A stretch of 64,000 nt of DNA from Micromonospora pallida (GCF_900090325.1 NZ_FMHW01000002.1:6449001-6513000); one strand, 5' to 3'; positions 44,091 through 52,631 are shown, counted from the stretch's first letter. Translations and numbers: made by a program. Notes: generated by a model not told the origin, from the sequence alone.

Positions 44091-45065
44091 GTGTCAACGC
44101 AGGTGCCCCGGCTCCTCGCCGGACTCGTCGACGACGCCGCGGTCTTCCCGCCCGGCAGCGCGTCCCTGCCCGACGCCCTCGCCGCCCACCGCCGGCATCG
44201 CGCCTCCTGGTACGCCGACCTGGTCGGTCCGCTGCTCGTACCGGCCTCGGCCCTGCCCGAGCTGGCCCGGCTCCTCGACGCCCTGCCGGCCGCCGACAGC
44301 GGCGTCCTGCTGACCGCCGGCAACGACGCCCTGCCGGCCGCCGGCAACGACGCTCCGGCGACCTCCGACAACGGCGGCCGGGCGGCCGTCACGGCGACCG
44401 CCGGCCGGCTCGAGATCGGCGTGATCGGGGACGTCCCGCTCGACCAGCTCGGTGCGGCTTGCGCGGCGGCCGACCCCCGGCTGCGGGTCCGGCAGGTGGA
44501 GGCGGCGGTCGCCCGGCGCGGCGAGGACCCACTGCCCGGCCTCGCCGACCTGGTCACCCTCGCCGCCGGGCATCCCGACCTCGACGTGTACGCCGAGATT
44601 CCGCTGGCTTGGGGCCTGTCGAACGCCCTCGACGTGCTCGCCGAACAGCGGGCTGCCGGCACCCGGATCGCGGCCAAGTTCCGCACCGGTGGCCTGGCCG
44701 CCGAACTCTTCCCCACCCCCGGGGAACTGGCCACCGTGATCTGCGCCTGCCGCGACCGGGAACTGCCCTTCAAGCTCACCGCCGGGCTGCACCACGCGAC
44801 CCGCAACCTCGACCCGGAGACCGGGTTCACCCACCACGGCTTCGTCAACGTGCTGGCCGCCGCTCGGGCGGCGGCCGACGGCGCCGAGGTGAAGGAGGTC
44901 GCGGAGGCGCTCGGCAGGACCGATCCGCGTCCGCTGCTCCAGCAGGTGGAGTGTGGACGGGACGAGCCACGCCCGCTCTGGGTGGGCTTCGGCTCGTGCA
45001 GCGTGCAGGAACCCCTGGCCGACCTGGTCCGGCTGGGGCTGGTGGATGGAGGCTGGACGGAATGA
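44091..45065 (+). CDS. Conserved protein of the homogentisate operon, function unknown
   Basis: 324 residues, start GTG 44091. The order looks like alternating beta/alpha: LAGLVDDAAVFPPGSASLPDA, RLEIGVIGDVPLDQL, LDVYAEIPLAW, TRIAAKFRTGG, LPFKLTAGLHHATR, FVNVLAAA. The phrase KFRTGG and the repeated beta strands suggest a TIM barrel. Its coupling by ATGA to fahA and divergence from hmgA tie it to aromatic amino-acid breakdown, for example as an accessory enzyme. I do not recognise a named family. Confidence 0.72.
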   Translation: MSTQVPRLLAGLVDDAAVFPPGSASLPDALAAHRRHRASWYADLVGPLLVPASALPELARLLDALPAADSGVLLTAGNDALPAAGNDAPATSDNGGRAAVTATAGRLEIGVIGDVPLDQLGAACAAADPRLRVRQVEAAVARRGEDPLPGLADLVTLAAGHPDLDVYAEIPLAWGLSNALDVLAEQRAAGTRIAAKFRTGGLAAELFPTPGELATVICACRDRELPFKLTAGLHHATRNLDPETGFTHHGFVNVLAAARAAADGAEVKEVAEALGRTDPRPLLQQVECGRDEPRPLWVGFGSCSVQEPLADLVRLGLVDGGWTE

Positions 45066-46258
45066 GCTGGGTGCCGGGTGCTGTGGGGTCGCCGTACGGG
45101 GTGACGAATCTGCCGTACGGGGTGTTCCGGCACGATGGGCGGGAGCCCCGGATCGGCGTACGCGTCGCCGACCTCGTGCTCGACCTGGCCGGCGCCGAGG
45201 CGGCTGGCCTGGTGCTGGCCGCCGGGGCGTTCGGTCGGCCCACGCTGAACGATTTCATGGCGCTCGGTCGTCCGCAGTGGACGGCCGTCCGGCAGCGCCT
45301 GGTCGAACTGCTCACCGATTCGGAACACCGGTTGGCGGTGGAACCCCTGCTGGTGCCGCTGGCCGAGGTGGAACTGGCGCTGCCGTTCGAGGTTGCCGAC
45401 TACGTCGACTTCTACTCGTCCGAGCACCATGCGTCGAACGTCGGGCAGATCTTCCGGCCCGGCCAGCCACCGCTGCTGCCGAACTGGAAGCACCTGCCGG
45501 TCGGATACCACGGCCGGGCCGGCACGGTGGTGGTCTCCGGTACGCCGGTGGTCCGTCCGCAGGGGCAGCGAGCCAGCGGGGACGGTCCGGTCTTCGGCCC
45601 GTCGGTTCGCCTCGACATCGAGGCGGAGGTGGGCTTCGTGGTGGGTGTCGGGTCGCCGCTGGGCCACCGGGTCTCCGTCGCCGACTTCGCCGACCATGTC
45701 TTCGGCGTGGTGCTGGTCAACGACTGGTCGGCGCGGGACATCCAGGCGTGGGAGTACCAGCCCCTCGGTCCGTTCCTCGGCAAGTCCTTCGCCACCTCGA
45801 TCTCGGCCTGGGTGACCCCGCTGGACGCGCTCGCCGACGCCTTCGTGCCGGCTCCCGAGCAGGACCCGGCCGTGCTCGATTACCTGCGGGACGTCCCGCA
45901 CCAGGGGCTGGACCTGCGGCTGGCCGTGGAGTGGAACGGCGAGCGGGTCAGCGAGCCACCCTTCGCCGGCATGTACTGGACGCCGGCCCAGCAGCTCGCC
46001 CACCTGACCGTCAACGGAGCGTCGCTGCGTACCGGCGACCTCTACGCGTCGGGCACGGTCTCCGGGCCGGAACGCGGCCAGGCCGGCTCGTTCCTGGAGC
46101 TGACCTGGGGCGGTGCCGAACCGGTCCAGGTCGGCGGCGGCACCCGCACATTCCTGGCGGACGGGGACACCGTCACCCTCACCGCCACCGCCCCTGGCCC
46201 GGACGGCACCGTGGTCGCCCTCGGCGAGGTGACCGGCACCATCCTCCCCGCCCGCTGA
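45062..46258 (+). CDS. fahA: Fumarylacetoacetase
   Basis: Splits fumarylacetoacetate, the last step of tyrosine breakdown. 398 residues: N-terminal SH3-like domain, then FYSSEHHASNVGQIFRP with the catalytic His, VGYHGRAGTVVVSG, EAEVGFVVG, VLVNDWSARDIQAWEY and GKSFATSISAWVTPL with metal ligands. ATGA overlap with the preceding gene; no maleylacetoacetate isomerase gene lies between hmgA and fahA. Confidence 0.95.
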   Translation: MSWVPGAVGSPYGVTNLPYGVFRHDGREPRIGVRVADLVLDLAGAEAAGLVLAAGAFGRPTLNDFMALGRPQWTAVRQRLVELLTDSEHRLAVEPLLVPLAEVELALPFEVADYVDFYSSEHHASNVGQIFRPGQPPLLPNWKHLPVGYHGRAGTVVVSGTPVVRPQGQRASGDGPVFGPSVRLDIEAEVGFVVGVGSPLGHRVSVADFADHVFGVVLVNDWSARDIQAWEYQPLGPFLGKSFATSISAWVTPLDALADAFVPAPEQDPAVLDYLRDVPHQGLDLRLAVEWNGERVSEPPFAGMYWTPAQQLAHLTVNGASLRTGDLYASGTVSGPERGQAGSFLELTWGGAEPVQVGGGTRTFLADGDTVTLTATAPGPDGTVVALGEVTGTILPAR

Positions 46259-46466
46259 CCCGGTCGCCGGCCGCTGGAACCGGTTGCCTGCCCGCCCGCT
46301 GGCCCGCCGCCCGCCCGCTGGCCCGCCGCCCGCCCGCCGGCCGGTCGCCTGCCGTGGCCGTCCTGGCCGCTGCTCGGCGGTGGGACGCCGCGTCCCTCCT
46401 CCGGCCAGCCTGGTCGCACACCCGGTCCGACCAGGCTCTCCGCCTCCTCCGTTGATCGTCCCGGAT

Positions 46467-46514
46467 CGCGCCGCCCGGTTGGGCGGCGCGTACGGCATTC
46501 GTGGGACGTCCCAC
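46467..46514. promoter_or_regulatory. Hairpin and 14-bp palindrome upstream of the DUF397 gene
   Basis: CGCGCCGCCC-GGTT-GGGCGGCGCG (46467-46490) is a perfect hairpin, followed by the perfect palindrome GTGGGACGTCCCAC (46501-46514) just ahead of the ribosome site GGAGG (46522-46526). The palindrome may be an operator. Confidence 0.5.
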
Positions 46515-46536
46515 CGGACACGGAGGTAAGCGAGAA

Positions 46537-46746
46537 ATGAACGATTTCGTCGGCGCCGTCTGGCGCAAGAGTAGCCGCTCCAACGACCAGGGTCTGTGCG
46601 TGGAGGTGGCGGACAACCTCGTCGGTACGCGCGGCGTGGTCGGGGTCCGTGACTCCAAGGATCTGACCGGCCCCACCCTTGCCATCACCCCACCGGCCTG
46701 GACGGCGTTCCTGGCCGCCCTCCACCACGACCAGCTCCACCCCTGA
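46537..46746 (+). CDS. DUF397 domain protein
   Basis: 69 residues with the family pattern VWRKSSRSNDQGLCVEVAD and VGVRDSKDLTGPTLAITPPAWTAFL. DUF397 proteins normally lie beside an XRE-type regulator, with which they form a two-gene unit (as in WhiJ-like systems). No such partner is adjacent here, so it is an orphan. GGAGG precedes ATG 46537. Confidence 0.9.
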   Translation: MNDFVGAVWRKSSRSNDQGLCVEVADNLVGTRGVVGVRDSKDLTGPTLAITPPAWTAFLAALHHDQLHP

Positions 46747-46760
46747 CACCGCCACTCACA

Positions 46761-46814
46761 GATCAAGAGGTTCGCGTCACCTTCCGTCCGGATCGTGACG
46801 TGAACCTCTTGATC
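46761..46814. repeat. 54-bp inverted repeat (20-bp arms)
   Basis: GATCAAGAGGTTCGCGTCAC (46761-46780) pairs with GTGACGTGAACCTCTTGATC (46795-46814) with one mismatch. Located after the DUF397 gene. Short palindromes with GATCAAGAGGTT ends are, as I recall, scattered through Micromonospora genomes. Confidence 0.8.
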
Positions 46815-46936
46815 GTCGCGGGGTGGGAGCGGGACCGGCGCGGGGATGGTGGCGGGACTGGGACTGGGGCGGGTGGAGCGGGACGGGGGTGGGGGTGGGT
46901 GGCGTGGCTGGGTAGGGTGCCGGGCGGAGGTGCGGC

Positions 46937-48241
46937 ATGGGGATCCCGAAGGGCCGGCGGTGGATCGTCGGTACGGTCGCGGGGCTGCTCGTCGCCGGGC
47001 TGAGCGCCGTCACGGTGTACCGGGTGCTCGCCCCGGCCGAGGTGGTCACCGTCGCGCGCGGGGAACGGCCGCCGGCCGTCGACCCGGAGGTCGGCCCGAT
47101 CGGTCGGTTCGCCACCGCCCCGCTGATCGTGGACGGCCGGGTGCGGGTGTACGCCACCACCCGACAGGTCTGGGCCGACGGACCGGTCGACGACCGGCAG
47201 CGCAACACCCCGTACTGGTCGTACCGACGGTGGCCGGCCCAGCTCAGCGGGGTGGTGGCCGCCGGGACCACGGTGGTGAGCCGCTGGTCGGACGGTCGGC
47301 TCGTGGCACTCGACGCCGACACCGGCCGGGTCACCTGGCAGGCGGACGCCCCGACCGCGCCGGAGGGTTACACCGGGCGGCGTACCGGGGCGGGGACCGT
47401 CTGGCACCCGGACGGCCTGCACACCGCCACCGCCCCGGACGGCGGGACCATGGTGGTGGCCGTCGGCGACCGGCAGGTGCAGGGCACCGACCTGGCCAGC
47501 GGGCGGCGGCTCTGGCGGGTCGACGTCGAACCCGGTTGCCGTACCGCTGTCGGGACCACCGTCGCCGGCCGCCTCGCCACCCTGGACCGGTGTACCGGCG
47601 ACCCGGTCGTCGAGTTCCGCGACGTCGCCACCGGCGCGGTGACCGAACGCTGGAGCCCGCCGGGAGCCGGCGCGGAGGTGACGGTGACCCCGACCGGGTG
47701 CGCCACCGCCCGCTCGAACTGCGGCGGTCTGCACATCGCCGAGACCGGGACCGCCGACTCGGGAAGCGCCGTCGCGGCCCGGCAGGGCGGCCGGGGCTGG
47801 CTGGTGGACAAGGGGACACCGGTGGCCGCCCTGGGCCTCGACCGGGCCGGCACGGTGCTCGCCGGGGAGGTCGGCGTCACGGCCGAGGACGGTGTGGTGG
47901 TCGCCCGGTCCGCGCGGACCGGTGACGAGGTGTGGCGCCGCGCCGACCTGGGGCCGGGGAGCGTCGTGCTCGCCGCGCAGCCCGGTGCCGTGCACCTGCT
48001 GACCGGGGAGAGGGACCTGGTCACCCTCGACCCGGTGAGCGGCGTCGAACGGTCCCGCTTCCGGTTCACGGTCGGCCGGGACGGGACGGACTGGGCGCCG
48101 GGACTCGGGTACGCGGCCGACGGGTACGTGGGGCTGGAACGTCTCCGTACGCCCGTCGACCCGGCGGGGGACGACCAGCGCTACTTCGCAATGGCCGAGC
48201 CGGTGGTCCTCGCGGCGGTGGGTCGAGGAGCCGAGGGTTGA
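46937..48241 (+). CDS. PQQ-like beta-propeller membrane protein (1)
   Basis: 434 residues: one N-terminal helix (WIVGTVAGLLVAGLSAVTVY) and an extracytoplasmic propeller with blade motifs such as GRLVALDADTGRVTWQADAP, VQGTDLASGRRLWRVDV and DLVTLDPVSGVERSRF. No PQQ-binding residues or catalytic signature are evident, so it is likely a structural or binding protein like BamB. GGAGG (46926-46930) precedes ATG 46937. A paralog lies at 57163. Confidence 0.78.
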   Translation: MGIPKGRRWIVGTVAGLLVAGLSAVTVYRVLAPAEVVTVARGERPPAVDPEVGPIGRFATAPLIVDGRVRVYATTRQVWADGPVDDRQRNTPYWSYRRWPAQLSGVVAAGTTVVSRWSDGRLVALDADTGRVTWQADAPTAPEGYTGRRTGAGTVWHPDGLHTATAPDGGTMVVAVGDRQVQGTDLASGRRLWRVDVEPGCRTAVGTTVAGRLATLDRCTGDPVVEFRDVATGAVTERWSPPGAGAEVTVTPTGCATARSNCGGLHIAETGTADSGSAVAARQGGRGWLVDKGTPVAALGLDRAGTVLAGEVGVTAEDGVVVARSARTGDEVWRRADLGPGSVVLAAQPGAVHLLTGERDLVTLDPVSGVERSRFRFTVGRDGTDWAPGLGYAADGYVGLERLRTPVDPAGDDQRYFAMAEPVVLAAVGRGAEG

Positions 48242-48272
48242 AAAGGACAAATCTCCCCCTATAGTGGTTACG
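48238..48272 (+). promoter_or_regulatory. Sigma-70-type promoter for the WxL-like module (leaderless)
   Basis: TTGAAA (48238-48243) and TATAGT (48260-48265) are 16 bases apart. GTG 48272 follows after 6 nt and no ribosome site is present, so the transcript probably begins at the start codon. Confidence 0.75.
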
Positions 48273-48817
48273 TGCGCATATCACCGTTCCTTGTGGGGTT
48301 GCTGCTCGGTGTCGGCGGGGTTCCGTTTCTCGGCGAGCCGGCGTGGGGGCGGGCGGCCCCGGCCACCGTGCCGATTCCGCAGGCCGTGAACCTCGACATC
48401 ACGGTGCCGGAGTCGGTCAGCATCGGTTCCACCACCGCCGGCGGTACGATCACGGGCTCGCTGGGCACGGTGGTGGTCGAGGACCACCGGGGTTCGTTGA
48501 ACCCGAACCTCTGGACGGTGACCGTCTCCGCGACGGTCTTCGTCACCGGGGCGGGCGGCAGTGGCCGGACCATCGCCGCCTCGCAGGTGGCGTACTGGTC
48601 CGGGCCGGCGACCCGGAGCACCGGCGGCGGCATCCTGGTGCCCGGCCAGTTGACCGCCGCGCAGGCGGTGACCCTCGGCGCGACCCGGGTCGCCTTCCGG
48701 AAGACCGCCGGCAACGGCAACAACACCGTGTACTGGTCGCCGACGTTGCGCGTCACGGTGCCGGCGGGGGTGGTGGCCGGCACCTACTACGGCACGGTCA
48801 CGCATTCCATCGCCTGA
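48272..48817 (+). CDS. WxL-like cell-surface protein (1)
   Basis: 181 residues with a signal peptide (ISPFLVGLLLGVGGVPFLG, cleavage near AWG-RA). The mature part is a single beta domain: VVVEDHRGSLNPNLWTVTVSATVF, and the C-terminus PTLRVTVPAGVVAGTYYGTVTHSIA. D-x-R followed by W-T-V resembles the Trp motif of WxL domains, which bind peptidoglycan in Firmicutes. The next gene is a paralog, and a DUF916-type anchor follows, as in WxL loci. No LPXTG anchor. Confidence 0.7.
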   Translation: MRISPFLVGLLLGVGGVPFLGEPAWGRAAPATVPIPQAVNLDITVPESVSIGSTTAGGTITGSLGTVVVEDHRGSLNPNLWTVTVSATVFVTGAGGSGRTIAASQVAYWSGPATRSTGGGILVPGQLTAAQAVTLGATRVAFRKTAGNGNNTVYWSPTLRVTVPAGVVAGTYYGTVTHSIA

Positions 48818-48836
48818 CCGTTATGTCTTATTTTTT
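48795..48836 (+). terminator. Weak terminator or attenuator between the two WxL-like genes
   Basis: CGGTCA (48795-48800) pairs with TGACCG (48815-48820), followed by an AT-rich stretch with TATTTTTT ending at 48836. The stem is short, so partial termination is more likely than full. Confidence 0.4.
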
Positions 48837-48872
48837 CCAGTATGGGGCCTTTGTCGTGATGTACTGCCGGGC

Positions 48873-49415
48873 ATGAGGAAGCCACTTCTTGCCCTGTCCG
48901 TGCTGGCCGGCGTCGTCGTCACCGCCGCCGCGCCCGCCGCCGCCGCGCCCACCGACAGCACCGTCGTCACCTTCGCGATCGGCACCGCCAACCTGGAGAT
49001 CTTCGCGCCGCACTCGGTGAACCTCGGCTCGACCTTCGCCGGCACCCCCATCCAGGGGGCTATCGGCCCGGTCCAGGTCGTCGACGCGCGGGCCGCTCTG
49101 ACCGCGACCTGGGTCGCGACGGTGAGCAGCACCGAGTTCTCCACCGGCACCGGATCGGCCGCCGAGACCATCCCGCCTGCCCTGATCGAGTACTGGTCGG
49201 GACCGCTGGTCAGCAGCACCGGCAGCGGGACCTTCGTGCCGGGCCAGCCCACCCAGGCGGACGCGGTCACGCTCAGCGTCCCAAGGACCGCCTTCTCGAA
49301 GACCTCGGGCAGCGGCAACAACTCGGCCACCTGGAACCCGACGATCCGGGTCAACGTGCCGGCGACCGTGGTGGCCGGCACCTACTCCGCGACGGTGACC
49401 CATTCGGTGGCGTGA
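48873..49415 (+). CDS. WxL-like cell-surface protein (2)
   Basis: 180 residues. Signal peptide KPLLALSVLAGVVVTAAAPAAA. The mature domain matches the first: FAPHSVNLGSTFAGTPIQGAIG, VQVVDARAALTATWVATVSSTEF and VNVPATVVAGTYSATVTHSVA. The AT-rich leader (48825-48865) differs in base composition from its surroundings. It sits 55 bases after paralog 1 and 10 bases before the DUF916-type gene, so these are probably secreted partners of that anchor. Confidence 0.7.
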   Translation: MRKPLLALSVLAGVVVTAAAPAAAAPTDSTVVTFAIGTANLEIFAPHSVNLGSTFAGTPIQGAIGPVQVVDARAALTATWVATVSSTEFSTGTGSAAETIPPALIEYWSGPLVSSTGSGTFVPGQPTQADAVTLSVPRTAFSKTSGSGNNSATWNPTIRVNVPATVVAGTYSATVTHSVA

Positions 49416-49425
49416 CCCGGCCAGG

Positions 49426-50442
49426 GTGGCCGCCCTGGTGCTGACGCTGGTCGCCGCCGCCGGTACGCCGGCGGCGGCGGACCGGGGCTCCCCCACCCGG
49501 AGCCCCAGCCCCCAGCCCGCTCCGGAGGTGAAGACGGGGGTCGGCATCCGTCTGCTGGACGCACCGGCCAACCGCCGCGAGGACAGCCGGGCGCACCGGT
49601 ACATCGTCGACCACGTGGCACCCGGCACGACGATCAAGCGGCGCATCGTGGTGGAGAACAAGGCCGAGATGCGCCGGCCGGTGGCGGTCTACCCGGCCGC
49701 CGCCGAGGTCGGCCCGGACGGGTTCGTCTTCGCTCCCGGCCGGACCCCGAACGAGCTGACCAGTTGGATCTCCGTCGAACGCGGCGAGGTCCCCCTGAAC
49801 CCGGACGAGGAGAAGACCCTCTGGGTCACCATCGCCGTGCCGCGCAAGGCGTCCGCCGGGGAGCGGTACGGGGTCGTCTGGGCCGAGGTGCCCGGCACCG
49901 GCACCAACATGGTGCGCAACGTCGGCCGGGCCGGCATCCGGATCTACCTCTCGGTGGGTCAGGGTGGGGAGCCTCCCTCGGCCTTCGAGGTGGCACCCCT
50001 CGTCGGCGGGCGGGACGCCGACGGCCGGCCCACCGTCACCGCCGAGGTACGCAACACCGGGCAGCGCGCCCTCGACCTGGCGGGGGAACTCTCCCTCGCC
50101 GACGGTCCCGGTGGTCTCTCGGCCGGTCCGGTCAAGACGGAGACCGTCACCCTCGGTCTGGGTGGGACCGCCACCGTGCGGATCCCGCTGGACAAGCGCC
50201 TCCCGGACGGCCCCTGGGCAGCCACGCTGGCGTTGGCCAGCGGCTGGACCAAGCGCACGGTCTCCAGCACGGTCACGTTCTCCGGGAAGGCTGCCACCGC
50301 ACCCGCCAGCGGGGAGCGGGACCGCACGGTCGCCGTGCTCACCGGTGGACTGCTCGTCTCCGCGCTGGTGCTGGCGACCTTCCTCGGCCTGGTCCACCGT
50401 CGTCGCAACCGGGCGATGCGGCCGCCCCTGCGGGCCGGCTGA
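49426..50442 (+). CDS. DUF916/WxL-interacting-type membrane-anchored protein
   Basis: 338 residues from GTG 49426. Signal peptide, then a domain with GVGIRLLDAPANRREDSRAHRYIVDHVAPGTTIKR and RRIVVENKAEMRRPVAVYPAAA, then RAGIRIYLSVG. A second beta domain (VTAEVRNTGQRALDLAGELSLADG) and a C-terminal membrane helix (VLTGGLLVSALVLATFLGLV) with basic tail HRRRNRAMRPP follow. This is the layout of DUF916 proteins, which anchor WxL proteins. The start is only 10 bases after the WxL-like gene. The short N-terminus before the signal is unusual: ATT 49402 would give a more basic start. Confidence 0.7.
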   Translation: MAALVLTLVAAAGTPAAADRGSPTRSPSPQPAPEVKTGVGIRLLDAPANRREDSRAHRYIVDHVAPGTTIKRRIVVENKAEMRRPVAVYPAAAEVGPDGFVFAPGRTPNELTSWISVERGEVPLNPDEEKTLWVTIAVPRKASAGERYGVVWAEVPGTGTNMVRNVGRAGIRIYLSVGQGGEPPSAFEVAPLVGGRDADGRPTVTAEVRNTGQRALDLAGELSLADGPGGLSAGPVKTETVTLGLGGTATVRIPLDKRLPDGPWAATLALASGWTKRTVSSTVTFSGKAATAPASGERDRTVAVLTGGLLVSALVLATFLGLVHRRRNRAMRPPLRAG

Positions 50443-50443
50443 G

Positions 50444-50472
50444 CCGACGGGCGGCGACCCGCCGCCCGTCGG
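50444..50472. terminator. Hairpin between convergent genes
   Basis: CCGACGGGCGGCG (50444-50456) pairs perfectly with CGCCGCCCGTCGG (50460-50472), loop ACC, between the DUF916-type gene and the aminotransferase gene. Confidence 0.7.
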
Positions 50473-50481
50473 TCGGGGCTC

Positions 50482-51585
50482 TCAGGCCAGCTCGGTCCGG
50501 GCCACGGCCAGGAAGGCGTCGTTCTCCGCCGGGGTGCCGATGGTTATCCGGACGCCGTCGCCGGGGAACGGCCGGACGATCACGCCGCGCGCCTCGCAGG
50601 CCCGGCCGAACTCGACCGACCGGTTGCCCAGCGGCAACCAGACGAAGTTGCCCTGGCTGGTCGGGACGTCCGGCACGAGCGCGCGCAGCGCCTCGGTCAC
50701 CCGCTCCCGCTCGGCGACCACCAGGGCGCACCGCCGCTCGACCTCGTCGGCCTGGGCCAGCGCGGCCAGAGCGGCGGCCTGGGCGGGCAGGCTGATGGAG
50801 AACGGGGTGACCACCTTGCGCACGGCGGCGACCAGGGCCGGCTGGGCGACCATGAAACCCACCCGCATCCCGGCCAGACCCCATGCCTTGGAGAGGGTAC
50901 GCAGCACCGCCACATTGGGCCGGTGGACGTAGTCGAGCCCGTCCGGCACCTCCGGGTCGGTGACGAACTCCCGGTACGCCTCGTCGAGCACCACCAGCAC
51001 GTCGTCCGGCACGGCGTCGAGGAAGCGCTCCAGCTCCGGCCGGCGCAGGAAGGTGCCGGTGGGGTTGTTCGGGTTGCAGACCACCACCATCCGGGTCCGG
51101 TCGGTCACCGCCGCCGCCATCGCGGCCAGGTCGTGGCCGTGCTCCGGCGTGTTGGGCACCTGCACGCTGGTCGCCCCGCTGGTCGCCACGACGATCGGGT
51201 ACGCCTCGAAGGAGCGCCACGAGTAGACGACCTCGTCACCGGGGAGGCAGGTAGCCCGGACCAGGTGCTCGGCGAGCGCCACCGAACCGCAGCCGGTGAC
51301 GACGCTCTCCGGCGCCACGCCGTACCGCTCGGCCAGCGCGGCGTGCAACGCCACCACGCCCATGTCCGGGTAGCGGTGCGCTCCGGCGGCGGCCTCGGTG
51401 ATCGCCTCCACCACACCGGGCAGCGGACCGTAGGGCACCTCGTTGCTCGCCAGCTTGATGGCCTCCGGGATGCCCAGCTCACGGGCCAGATCCGCCGGAC
51501 TGCGACCGGGGACGTAGTTGGGCAGCGCGTCGAGGTCGGCGCGGGTGAGCCGGATCGGGGACCCGGGGCGGGCGGTGTCGGTCAC
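50482..51585 (-). CDS. pat: Aromatic amino acid/histidinol-phosphate-type aminotransferase
   Basis: 367 residues, PLP fold type I: SNEVPYGPLPGVVEAI, TGCGSVALAEHLV, VVVCNPNNPTGTFL, VVLDEAYREF, and the PLP lysine in LRTLSKAWGLAGMRVGF. It is closest in pattern to HisC/Pat of actinobacteria (M. tuberculosis Rv3772). GTG 51585 overlaps the RDD gene stop. Because hppD and an Lrp-type regulator are neighbours, tyrosine-to-hydroxyphenylpyruvate transamination is more likely than a histidine role. Confidence 0.85.
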   Translation of the reverse strand: MTDTARPGSPIRLTRADLDALPNYVPGRSPADLARELGIPEAIKLASNEVPYGPLPGVVEAITEAAAGAHRYPDMGVVALHAALAERYGVAPESVVTGCGSVALAEHLVRATCLPGDEVVYSWRSFEAYPIVVATSGATSVQVPNTPEHGHDLAAMAAAVTDRTRMVVVCNPNNPTGTFLRRPELERFLDAVPDDVLVVLDEAYREFVTDPEVPDGLDYVHRPNVAVLRTLSKAWGLAGMRVGFMVAQPALVAAVRKVVTPFSISLPAQAAALAALAQADEVERRCALVVAERERVTEALRALVPDVPTSQGNFVWLPLGNRSVEFGRACEARGVIVRPFPGDGVRITIGTPAENDAFLAVARTELA

Positions 51586-52631
51586 TTGGCGTCTCCCTCT
51601 GGGCGGTCGTGCGCTTCGGCAGGGGTGGAGGTGGTGCGGGGGACCTGGACCACCACGGTCTGCGCGCGCTTGTCGTGCAGCGCCTGGCGCAGCGGATGAT
51701 CGAACAGGGGGGACAGGGCGTCGAGGAGTTGGAGCAGCAGACCCAGCCCGCAGCAGAACCAGAGCAGGGTGGGCAGACCCAGGGTGTTCCAGCGCCGGAA
51801 CGACCGCCCGAAGCCGAGCGGCTGGTCCCCGGCGAGGGGCACCGCGCGGATGCCCATCACCCGCTTGCCGAAGGTCTGTCCGCCGCTGGCCATCGACGGG
51901 ACCTCGTAGGCGAACCAGAGGGCGGTCGCGATCAGCAGGATCGCCACCTGGAGACCACCGGCCTGCTCGCCCGGCGGGGGGAACGGGTCGGTGGAGGTCG
52001 AGCCGCTCGACACCCGGGCCCCGAACTCCCGCCAGACCGGCGTCATCTCCTGTACGTACCGCCAGACGAACCAGCCGTTCACCACCACGTTCAGGGCGAG
52101 GACGATGCCGAAGTCGATCAGGCGGGCGAGGAAGCGGGCGCCGTATCCGGCCAGCGCCAGGCCGTGCGGACGCGGCTCCGGGGGCTGTGCCGGGTACCCG
52201 GGGTACGGCCAGCCGGGCGGCGGCACGTAGCCGGGCGGGGGAGCGTAGCCGGGCGGTGGCATGTGGCCGGGCGGCGGCGGGGGATGGTGGCCGTGCGGTG
52301 GCCCGTACCCGTGCGGTGGCGGGGGAGCGTACCCGGGCGGCGGGGGAGCGTGGCCCGGAGGCATCGCTTGTGGGGGGAACTGCCCGCCGGGCGGGTACGC
52401 GGGCGACGCCGGCTGCCCGGCCGGGCCGGACCCCGGGGTGCCGGCGACCGGGCCGGTCGGAGCGGAGGTCGGCGCCGCCGGGGTCACCGGTGTGGCCGGC
52501 TCGGCCGGCGGTGGGCCCTCGGGTGGGGTGGCCTCGGCGGATATCGGCGCACCGAGCCACCCCTCGCCATCCCAGTAGCGCTGGGTCTCGGGGTCGGCGG
52601 GGTCGACGTACCAGCCGGGTTGCACACTCAC
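51582..52631 (-). CDS. RDD membrane protein with DUF2510-type start
   Basis: 349 residues. The N-terminal PGWYVDPADPETQRYWDGEGW is a DUF2510 motif (GWYxDP...RYWDG). A 100-residue Pro/Gly/His/Tyr-rich region (PPPPGYAPPPPHGYGPPHG) follows, then an RDD domain with two to three helices (RFLARLIDFGIVLALNVVV with the RxxxxxxD signature, TFGKRVMGIRAV). RDD proteins are small membrane transporters or stress proteins. The stop overlaps the aminotransferase start. Confidence 0.83.
   Translation of the reverse strand: MSVQPGWYVDPADPETQRYWDGEGWLGAPISAEATPPEGPPPAEPATPVTPAAPTSAPTGPVAGTPGSGPAGQPASPAYPPGGQFPPQAMPPGHAPPPPGYAPPPPHGYGPPHGHHPPPPPGHMPPPGYAPPPGYVPPPGWPYPGYPAQPPEPRPHGLALAGYGARFLARLIDFGIVLALNVVVNGWFVWRYVQEMTPVWREFGARVSSGSTSTDPFPPPGEQAGGLQVAILLIATALWFAYEVPSMASGGQTFGKRVMGIRAVPLAGDQPLGFGRSFRRWNTLGLPTLLWFCCGLGLLLQLLDALSPLFDHPLRQALHDKRAQTVVVQVPRTTSTPAEAHDRPEGDAK

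Noticed and set aside
48818..48872. Small RNA or independent promoter in the AT-rich gap between the WxL-like genes
   Set aside because: AT-rich and T-rich, but no clear -35/-10 pair at proper spacing; only a weak terminator is supportable.
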